DNA of 64,000 nt, taken from positions 1,220,131-1,284,130 of the forward strand of contig NZ_CP025057.1 of assembly GCF_002813555.1 (NCBI RefSeq), given 5' to 3'. Shown in pieces: positions 57,511 to 64,000 of the stretch. The stretch comes from Spiroplasma floricola 23-6 (GTDB lineage Bacteria; Bacillota_I; Bacilli_A; Mycoplasmatales; Mycoplasmataceae). The notes under the pieces were generated by a model. It made no database searches, was not told the origin of the DNA, and worked only from the letters and a program-made list of their open reading frames with translations. A program made the position numbers and the translations under genes. Within the stretch, counting starts at the first letter, position 1; every line of letters starts with the position of its first letter.

Positions 57511-57538
57511 AATCCCTGCATAAAAGCAGGGATTTTTT
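57511..57538 (+). terminator. Terminator of mreB paralog C
   Basis: AATCCCTGC and GCAGGGATT form a 9-bp GC-containing stem with a 6-nt loop followed by TTTTTT. Confidence 0.9.
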
Positions 57539-57650
57539 CATTTTTTATAGTATATGAATATAATATTAGTTTAATAAACTATTTTTATATTTATAATCAA
57601 TTAAGAAAGCTATTATATATATGTTAATTTATTTATAACTGAGGTGTCAA

Positions 57651-58115
57651 ATGAAAAAAGAAATAATAAAGCTTTCAAGAAAAGATGAAATAACTTATGA
57701 TTTAATTTCAGAAATAGTATATAAGTTTTTTACATATGAAGGTAAATCAATTTTAAAAGGAGCAGACTATAGAATTAGTAAAAATGAAAGAGTTTGATTT
57801 ATTAATTTTGCTCCTTTAAAAAAAATAAATCAAATTATAAAAGAAGAAAAATATGCAATCTATCCTTCTCCTGATCTAAATAATATATTTTTTTTTAATG
57901 CTACAGGAACAAAAAAATTAATAGAAGATAGATTAGAGAAATTTAAAAGTAATAACGATAATATAATTGTTTTTGCAAAATTTAAAGATAATTTTAAATA
58001 TGAAGGTTACAAATTTTTAGGTATATATAAATTTGAAAATACTATTGATAATGATATAAGTAATTTACTTTTCAAAAAAATAGAGGATGATTACGTTGTA
58101 AAAAAAGGCAAGTAA
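57651..58115 (+). CDS. Hypothetical protein between two mreB genes, 154 aa
   Basis: MKKEIIKLSRKDEITYDLIS opens a 154-residue, beta-rich-looking protein with one UGA Trp (NERVWFINFAP). Near the end FAKFKDNFKYEGYKFLGIYKF resembles the closing strands of small barrel or DNA-interacting modules, but I do not recognise the family. Ribosome binding site GAGGTG 6 nt before ATG. Neighbours are mreB paralogs 156 nt before and 68 nt after. Confidence 0.6.
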
Positions 58116-58183
58116 TATTCTTGTTTTCTAAACTTTATAATAGTATAATAAAAGCACATATTTTATTAACTTAGGAGGAATTT

Positions 58184-59242
58184 ATGAAAATTGACGAACG
58201 TACATTTATTGCATTAGATTTAGGTACAAGCAATATACTAGCTTTTGTAGGAAAGCAAGGAATAGTATATGAAGAACCATCAATTATGGCTTACGATAAT
58301 GTTAGCAATACATTAGTAGCTTTAGGTACAGATGCATACAATATGATTGGTAAAACACATGAAAACATTAGAATGGTAGTTCCAATAAAAGATGGAGTTA
58401 TCAAAGATTTAGATGCTGCAAAGGACATGTTAAAACACGTTTTTAGTAAACTAAAAATGTTAAATGATTGAAAAAACTCAATTATTTTACTTGCTTGTCC
58501 AAGTGAAGTTACTGAATTAGAAAGAGAAGCTTTAAAACAAGTTGCTTACGACATGGGTGCAGATATTGTAGTTGTTGAAGAAGAAGTAAAAATGGCTGCA
58601 TTAGGAGCAGGAATTAATATTGATGTTCCAAAAGGAAACATAGTAATTGATATCGGTGGTGGAACTACTGATATAGCTATTATTTCAGCTGGTGATGTTA
58701 TTATTTCAAGATCAATCAAAATGGCTGGAAATGCATTTGATGAAGAAATTAAAAAATACATTAAATCAGAATATAATGTAACAATTGGTGATAGAAGCGC
58801 TGAAGATGTTAAAAAAGAATTAGGATCATTGACTAAATACAAAGGTGAAAGAACAATGTCTGTATTTGGAAGAGATATTATTTCTGGATTACCAAAAGAA
58901 GCAGTACTTAGCTCTGAAGAAATTAGAAATGTTCTAGTTAATGCATTTAGTAGAATTACTGACTTATTAATTGAATTAATGGAAAATACTCCCCCAGAAC
59001 TTGCTGGAGATATAATATCAAATGGATTTACAATCTGTGGTGGTGGTTCTTTAATAAGAGGAATCAAAGAATATTTTAATGGTATATTCTCAGTTCCTTG
59101 TCATATTTCTCCAAACCCTTTAACAGGTGTTATTGAAGGAGCTAAAGTATTCCAAAAAACTTTAAATGATAGAATTGAAAATGATTACTACGGAAAAAAT
59201 GCAAAAAGTCTTAAAAAATCAAGTCAAACTTCATATTTATAG
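58184..59242 (+). CDS. mreB: MreB-family actin, paralog D
   Basis: 352 residues. FIALDLGTSNILAFVGKQGI, VVEEEVKMAALGAGIN, VIDIGGGTTDIAIISAGD and GFTICGGGSLIRGIK; ATP site intact. A C-terminal extension beyond the fold (ENDYYGKNAKSLKKSSQTSYL) is basic and differs from paralogs A and C. The frame is joined by a UGA Trp at MLNDWKNSIILL. TATAAT around 58141-58146 and AGGAGG precede it. Convergent with tatD, sharing a terminator. Confidence 0.96.
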
Positions 59243-59249
59243 TAAATAA

Positions 59250-59280
59250 AAAAAATGGTTATTTAAAACCATTTTTTTTA
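59250..59280. terminator. Bidirectional terminator between mreB D and tatD
   Basis: AAAAAATGGTT and AACCATTTTTT, 11-bp stem, 6-nt loop, with A and T tracts on both sides. Confidence 0.85.
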
Positions 59281-60072
59281 TTCTAAATTAAATACTTTCA
59301 TAGCATTACTTGTTGTTGCTTCTATAACATCTGCTTTATTTATTTTTCTAATGCTAGCTATTTTTTCAATTGTATAAACTATATTCTTAGACATATTTAA
59401 TTTTCCTCTTTTTGGTTCTGGAGTTAAATATGGAGCATCTGTTTCAACAATTATTTCATTCAAAGATAATTTCTCAACTGTTTCATGAAGAGAAGTTGCG
59501 TTTTTAAATGTAACAACTCCTGGTATAGAAATTAAGTATCCTCTACTTGTAAATTTTTTTGCTAATTCTATACCTCTTGTATAACAGTGAACAATTGCTC
59601 TTTCTACTTTTAATTCATCTAGAATTTCTAAAGCATCTAAATAAGCTTGATCAGAATCATCTTTATCTCTAATGTGCATCATTACTGCTAGATCATTTTT
59701 TAAAGCAATTTTAATCTGCTCTCTAAAGAATTTTTTTTGAACTTCTTTGTCTTCACTAGTATAATAGTAATCCAAACCTATTTCTCCAACTGCTACAACA
59801 TTTTCACCATGAGCCATTGTGTCAATTTCATCTAAGTCTTCTAATGTAAATTTATTTACATCATTTGGATGTATTCCAACTGCTGCATAAACATTTGGAT
59901 ATTTTAAAGCATACTTACAAGCTTCTCTTGATGATTTAATGTCAAATCCCACGCAACAAAAGTTAGATACTCCTATTATTTTAGCTTCACTGATCATATC
60001 TGAAACTTCAAATTCTTTCTCCTTATAAACAACGTCATTAAAATGTGTATGTGTATCAAATATACCTGCCAT
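59278..60072 (-). CDS. tatD: TatD family metal-dependent hydrolase
   Basis: 264 residues. MAGIFDTHTHFND (metal His-x-His), AVGEIGLDYYY, AVMMHIRD (His), RAIVHCYTRG (His) and IIVETDAPYLTPEP (Asp) complete the metallo-hydrolase barrel. A 3'-5' DNA or RNA exonuclease in studied relatives. Start MAGIF after TAGGGAAAAAAT. It follows mnmE by 9 nt in one transcript. Confidence 0.95.
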   Translation of the reverse strand: MAGIFDTHTHFNDVVYKEKEFEVSDMISEAKIIGVSNFCCVGFDIKSSREACKYALKYPNVYAAVGIHPNDVNKFTLEDLDEIDTMAHGENVVAVGEIGLDYYYTSEDKEVQKKFFREQIKIALKNDLAVMMHIRDKDDSDQAYLDALEILDELKVERAIVHCYTRGIELAKKFTSRGYLISIPGVVTFKNATSLHETVEKLSLNEIIVETDAPYLTPEPKRGKLNMSKNIVYTIEKIASIRKINKADVIEATTSNAMKVFNLE

Positions 60073-60081
60073 ATTTTTTCC

Positions 60082-61434
60082 CTACTTTCCTAAACAATAT
60101 TTTCTAAATATATTGTCAATAACTTCTTCATCTGCATCATATATACCTAGAAGATTATTTAAAATTTTTAAAATTTCATATAAATCAATATTAATTAAAT
60201 CAGTTGTAAATCCTTCATTAATATTTTTTAAACTATTTTTTAGTAATTTCAAAATATTTTTAAACATTTCTATATGAAAAGCATTTGATAATATTGGCAC
60301 TTCACTTTCTAGTAAATCACCATTATTAAATTCTTCTTCAATTTTTTGGATAAGATTTTTAACTTGTCCTTTTAATGCTGATACAGTTACTAAATTTTTA
60401 AACTCCTTTTGAATCTCTTTAATTTCTTCATTTTTAAGTAGCTCTACTTTATTTAAAACTACTATATGTTTTTTATCCTTTATTTTTTCATATATCTCAT
60501 AGTTAATTTTACTCTTATTTACAACAAATAATATAAGATTTGATGTATTAATTAGTGAAAAACTTTTTTCAATTCCAATTTTTTCAACTTCATTTTTTGT
60601 TTTTCTTATTCCAGCTGTATCAATAAGATTCAATGTAAAGTTTTCAAAATTTAGTTGACCTTCGACAATATCTCTTGTAGTTCCCTCAATATCTGTAACT
60701 ATAGCTTTTTCTTCAGATATTAATGCATTTAATAAAGAAGACTTTCCAACATTTGTCTCTCCTATAATTAAAGTATTAATACCTGAATTTAAAAAATTAA
60801 ATCTTTTACTTGTTTCTAAAACCTCTAAAACTTCATTTTGTAAATTTAGTAGTTCAACTTTTATTTCTTCAACACTTGCACCTTCAACATCATCATAATC
60901 AGGATAATCAATTGAGGTTTGAATTTTAGATATTAGATCTATTAATTTATTTTTCATATCTAAAAGAGACTTATTATTTTTTCCTTCCAAATTTAAGGCA
61001 CTAATTTTTAAAGTTAATTCATTTTTCGAATCAATTAAATTATTAATACTTTCAGCTTGAATTAGATTTATCTTTCCATTTAGATATGCTCTTTGAGAAA
61101 ACTCTCCTGGTTTAGCCGGTCTTGCACCGTGCTCAATGAGCAATGATATAATTTTATTAGTTAATAAAACTCCTCCATGACATTGAATTTCAACTACTTG
61201 CTCTCCAGTAAATGACTTTCCTTGTTCAAATGTTAAAATTAAAGATTCATCAATAATATCTTTGTTATCATAAATTTTTCTAAGTTGCATTTTATTGTTT
61301 TCATTTAATTTTTTATTTACTATTTTATTTACTATTTCTATTGATTGCTCTCCAGATAATCTAACAATTGATATTGCTTGTCTAGATACTTTTGTTGCAC
61401 AAGCAACAATTGTATCATTTAAATTTATTTTCAT
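60082..61434 (-). CDS. mnmE: tRNA modification GTPase MnmE
   Basis: 450 residues. N-terminal folate-binding domain with TIVACATKVSRQAISIVRLSG, VEIQCHGGVLL and GEFSQRAYLNGK. GTPase domain with IGETNVGKSSLLN (G1), TDIEGTTRD (G2), LIDTAGIR (G3) and VLNKVE (G4). The C-terminus ends YCLGK, the conserved CxxGK-type motif. Works with MnmG on U34. Start at 61434; TATAAT at 61456-61461 provides its own promoter. Confidence 0.97.
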   Translation of the reverse strand: MKINLNDTIVACATKVSRQAISIVRLSGEQSIEIVNKIVNKKLNENNKMQLRKIYDNKDIIDESLILTFEQGKSFTGEQVVEIQCHGGVLLTNKIISLLIEHGARPAKPGEFSQRAYLNGKINLIQAESINNLIDSKNELTLKISALNLEGKNNKSLLDMKNKLIDLISKIQTSIDYPDYDDVEGASVEEIKVELLNLQNEVLEVLETSKRFNFLNSGINTLIIGETNVGKSSLLNALISEEKAIVTDIEGTTRDIVEGQLNFENFTLNLIDTAGIRKTKNEVEKIGIEKSFSLINTSNLILFVVNKSKINYEIYEKIKDKKHIVVLNKVELLKNEEIKEIQKEFKNLVTVSALKGQVKNLIQKIEEEFNNGDLLESEVPILSNAFHIEMFKNILKLLKNSLKNINEGFTTDLINIDLYEILKILNNLLGIYDADEEVIDNIFRKYCLGK

Positions 61435-61455
61435 ATTATTATCATTCCAATCTTA

Positions 61456-61461
61456 ATTATA
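61456..61461 (-). promoter_or_regulatory. mnmE -10 element
   Basis: TATAAT on the minus strand 21 nt before the mnmE start, after the jag-like stop. Confidence 0.5.
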
Positions 61462-61484
61462 ACAAAAGAGAAATATAAATTATT

Positions 61485-61946
61485 TTATGGTTTATATATT
61501 ATTCTAATTTTTCTTTCTCCAACAAGCCCAGTAGTTCTAGCTTTAATTTTGTCATATTTTCTTAATATTTCATTAATATTTTTTCTAATTTTTTTAGGAT
61601 ATGAAGGTAAAATAACTTCTTCTTTAGTTCTTAATACGTTATTTATATTTTTCTTCAGTTCAAAGATATCATAAGAATGTATATTTTTATTAGCGATATT
61701 GAAATTAACGAAATCAAAATTAATTATCATATCTAATTTGATTTTAAAAAGAGTTTTAATTAAGTTTATAAAACTATTTTTTAAAGAAATATCCAATTCA
61801 AATTTAGAATCATAGCATATTATATTTTTATTTTTTGATTTCATATAAAAAATAGAAATAATTTTTATATTAGAAATTTTTGATAGCTGCTCATTTAAAA
61901 ATTTCATAAATTCTACTCTATTTTTTGTTTGAATAAATAAAATCAC
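61485..61946 (-). CDS. Jag/KhpB-like RNA-binding protein, divergent
   Basis: Minimal extent 153 residues. The C-terminus LPSYPKKIRKNINEILRKY followed by GLVGERKIRIIYKP has the R3H outline (P-x-x-x-R ... G-x-x-x-R-x-x-x-x-x-P), and the middle could be a KH domain. Position after yidC and before mnmE is where jag normally lies. The start is uncertain: the frame stays open upstream to about 62020 (including LVFWNNFNEVILFI with a UGA), no ATG with a good ribosome binding site was found, and GTG 61946 is only a lower bound. Not distinct enough for full confidence. Confidence 0.55.
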   Translation of the reverse strand: MILFIQTKNRVEFMKFLNEQLSKISNIKIISIFYMKSKNKNIICYDSKFELDISLKNSFINLIKTLFKIKLDMIINFDFVNFNIANKNIHSYDIFELKKNINNVLRTKEEVILPSYPKKIRKNINEILRKYDKIKARTTGLVGERKIRIIYKP

Positions 61947-62016
61947 TTCATTAAAGTTATTTCAAAAAACTAATTTAGTTTTTGGTTTTCTACTTATTAA
62001 GAAGTGATTGAATTTA

Positions 62017-63225
62017 TTATTTTTTATTTTTAGTTTCACTTGAGATTTTTGCAGCAATTGTTTTGTTTTTTTCAATTTGTTTATCTCTTTTCTTTTTCAT
62101 TCTTGTAACTTTAGTTTCCTTTAAGAAATGGAAAGTTAAAGTTTGAATGATTTGGAAAGTTGAAGAGAAAATTCAATATATCGCTACACCCGAAGCTATA
62201 TTAAACACAACGAATAAGAAAACTACCATGAATACTATTTGCATTATCAATTGTTTTTTTCTTGCTTTTTTTTGTTGTTCTGATTCCAACTTTGGTTTCT
62301 TCTTAAACATTTGAAGAATCATTGGAAGCATCATCGATACAATTTGTAAAGGTAAATAAATAACAATTAAAGTTAAATATATTCAATTCCCTTGTTTTAA
62401 TTGTTCAAAAGGAACCTCAACTAATGTAATTTGTCCTACTGTTGCAACTTTAAGTGCATGTGTTGCTCTAACAACAGCAAACATGGCAAATAAGAAAGGC
62501 ATTGATAGGAAGGATGTTGCTATTGAACTCATTGGACTAATACCTTCTCTTTTATATAAGGACATTAATTCCATTTGTTGCTTTTGTTTAGCACTTGGAT
62601 CCGATGAGTTTTTATATTTTTCCTGTATTTCTGCTTGCTTAGCTTGTAATCCTTGCATTTTTTCTTGATTCAGTTGAGTTTTTCAAGTAAATGCCAGAGT
62701 TATACCTCTAATAATTATTGAAGTGAAGAATATTGCAAAAATAGCTGCCACTCCATATGATGCAGATTGAGGATTCAATCTTCCATCACTATGACTAGAA
62801 AATAAGCTAATAAAACTTACTAATAATCATGCTAATGGATAAACGAAGAATCCATAAAATGGAGATGAAGTAACTGTAAATGCTTGTCCTCAAGACGATA
62901 TAGGATTAAATGAATATTCTTTTAATTCACCAGTTTTATCATCAATCTTAAATCAGTGAGTTTTTGAACTTCAATCACCTAATGATTTAATAATAATTTC
63001 AAATGATACCCCTGGAGAATATATTTTATTTCCAGCCATATCAGTTACTGTATTAACTGTATACTGTGGTTGGTACATTTGAACACAACCTCATAGCATA
63101 GAAACAATAATAAATACAAATAATATTAACTTAGTTCAAACTCAAACTAATTTCATTCAGTCCTTTGGCGTTTTTTTTCTATTGTTATTATTACTTAGGT
63201 ATTTAGAATAGTCCTGTTTATACAA
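62017..63225 (-). CDS. yidC: Membrane protein insertase YidC/Oxa1
   Basis: 402 residues. Starts with TTG at 63225 (AGAGG 8 nt upstream). N-terminal membrane anchor (LVWVWTKLILFVFIIVSML) with WGC, then a soluble region and the Oxa1 core with about five segments, including IFFTSIIIRGITLAFTW (the conserved Arg), SMPFLFAMFAVVRA and IYWIFSSTFQIIQTLTF. The C-terminus is a basic tail (TRMKKKRDKQIEKNKT) likely contacting ribosomes. Many UGA Trp. In the rpmH-rnpA-yidC order. Confidence 0.94.
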
Positions 63226-63240
63226 GATATTCACCTCTCT

Positions 63241-63570
63241 TTATTTTATTAATAAAAGCGATTTTCTAAGTTCTTCTAAATTATTTTCATAATTTTTATT
63301 TAGAATCATAGCTCTCGCCATTAAAACCACATCATAATTTTTATTTTTTTGTTCATTTAATAATTCATAAACCATGGATCTTATTTGTCTTTTTATTTTG
63401 TTTCTTAATACAGCGTTACCAATTTTTTTTCCAACAGATATACCATATCTAAATCTATCTAGATTATTATTTTTAAAATAAATTATAAAACCCTTTGTTT
63501 TAATAAATTTTTTATTTCCAATAATACTTTGGAATTCATGATTTTTTTTAATTATATTGATGTTTTTCAT
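63241..63570 (-). CDS. rnpA: Ribonuclease P protein component
   Basis: 109 residues. MKNINIIKKNHEFQSIIG, then RYGISVGKKIGNAVLRNKIKRQIR, the RNR motif that contacts the RNA, and the KNYDVVLMARA segment. Basic throughout. It is 15 nt upstream of yidC and 9 nt after rpmH, all on one transcript. Confidence 0.95.
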   Translation of the reverse strand: MKNINIIKKNHEFQSIIGNKKFIKTKGFIIYFKNNNLDRFRYGISVGKKIGNAVLRNKIKRQIRSMVYELLNEQKNKNYDVVLMARAMILNKNYENNLEELRKSLLLIK

Positions 63571-63579
63571 AGTTATTTA

Positions 63580-63714
63580 TTAAGCAGTAAGTTTAGCTCT
63601 ACCTTTAGCTCTTCTTGCTTTTATAACTTTTCTACCATTTTTAGTTGCCATTCTAGCTCTAAAACCATGAGTTCTAGCATGCTTGATTTTACTTGGCTGT
63701 CAAGTTCTTTTCAT
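63580..63714 (-). CDS. rpmH: 50S ribosomal protein L34
   Basis: 44 residues, basic. [20 protein letters not shown] is the invariant L34 opening, with the tryptophan encoded by UGA, direct evidence for code 4. Ends [16 protein letters not shown] lies 8 nt upstream of the start at 63714. First gene of the leftward origin-flanking operon. Confidence 0.97.
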
Positions 63715-63750
63715 AAAATACCTCCTTTTTTAAACAAAACCTCATTTAAG

Positions 63751-63756
63751 ATTATA
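63751..63756 (-). promoter_or_regulatory. rpmH operon -10 element
   Basis: AGTTATAAT on the minus strand 37 nt before the rpmH start. Confidence 0.5.
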
Positions 63757-63759
63757 ACT

Positions 63760-64000
63760 TAAAACATAGTTTTTTTTTGTTAATATTGTAATTTTTCATT
63801 AATATTTATTAGAGTAACTTTTAATAACTTATTAATTATTTTTAAATGTGGATAACTGTTAAAAACTAGCATATTTATTGACTTTATTGTAAGTATTTTT
63901 CCACATTTAGTGCTAAAATCTATGTGTTTTTAAAGTTATCCACATTAAAACTATGTGGATAACTTATAATTTAGTTGTTAATATATGAGGTAAATAAAAA
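63760..64000. other. oriC: Origin of replication region (DnaA boxes) upstream of dnaA
   Basis: A gene-free, very AT-rich segment between rpmH and the window end. Perfect DnaA boxes TTATCCACA (in either orientation) are at 63847-63855, 63936-63944 and 63954-63962, with TTTTCCACA at 63897-63905. The last two perfect boxes face each other 9 nt apart. GAGGTAAATAAAAA at the very end is a good ribosome binding site, so dnaA should start at or just after base 64001. Position 1 of the chromosome is therefore likely the next base. Confidence 0.85.

Overview
This window is the chromosomal end immediately upstream of dnaA in a wall-less, very AT-rich bacterium, almost certainly a Spiroplasma. UGA is read as tryptophan throughout (for example in the opening residues of rpmH and in the rpsL TWKTKAP segment), so many genes look broken under the standard code and are whole under translation table 4. 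Four MreB-type actin genes, with argS inserted among them, fit Spiroplasma, the helical mollicutes that keep several MreB paralogs. The window closes with three perfect DnaA boxes, one near-consensus box and a ribosome binding site that would serve a dnaA start just beyond base 64000. Most genes are on the minus strand, reading away from that origin.

Layout, left to right. Bases 1-1000 hold rpsG and rpsL with the binding site for the next gene of the str operon at the edge. Bases 1080-16100 are accessory: hypothetical proteins, an array of five tandem lipoprotein genes (3377-6381), two large surface-type proteins read from the other strand (6517-11369), a stand-alone PD-(D/E)XK nuclease, and a pair of large, low-complexity, Asn/Gln/Glu-rich proteins. 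Bases 16400-23500 hold a membrane protein, prmC, prfA, tdk, a DHH phosphoesterase, a degenerate ABC-ATPase-like protein and rpmE. Bases 23570-27960 hold a purine permease behind a purine riboswitch, a YczE-like membrane protein, a tiny helix-turn-helix protein, fba and an ECF-type S component. Bases 28000-36960 hold pyrG, rpoE, an HD hydrolase, gltX, ispF, ychF, a DUF951 protein, parB, parA and rsmG. Bases 37000-48270 are one long leftward run: prs, pth, purA, purB, an hpt-like gene, metG, mnmG and two APC permeases. Bases 48490-52230 hold an ABC-F gene, a 52-residue Cys/His protein, ispE, rsmA and rnmV. Bases 52330-59240 are the mreB block, and 59280-64000 is the classical origin-flanking set tatD, mnmE, a jag-like gene, yidC, rnpA, rpmH and oriC.

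The standout is the lipoprotein array. All five copies carry the same signal peptide and lipobox and the same C-terminal tail, and each has a short TA dinucleotide tract near codon 107. In four copies the tract leaves the gene 2 nt short of a whole frame, truncating the protein, while the tail stays open in the shifted frame. Only the middle copy (4593-5171) reads through to 192 residues. One ON and four OFF at the same tract is what a slipped-strand, phase-variable surface antigen family would look like, although (TA)4-5 is short and single ancestral events or assembly error must be excluded.

Functionally the window mixes translation and ribosome maturation (rpsG, rpsL, rpmE, rpmH, rsmA, rsmG, rnmV, prfA, prmC, pth, gltX, metG, argS, mnmE, mnmG), nucleotide supply (prs, purA, purB, pyrG, tdk, purine uptake), chromosome partition (parA, parB, oriC), cell shape (mreB paralogs) and protein insertion (yidC). 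IspE and IspF show that a methylerythritol phosphate isoprenoid pathway is at least partly present. No tRNA, rRNA, CRISPR array or complete insertion sequence was found by eye.
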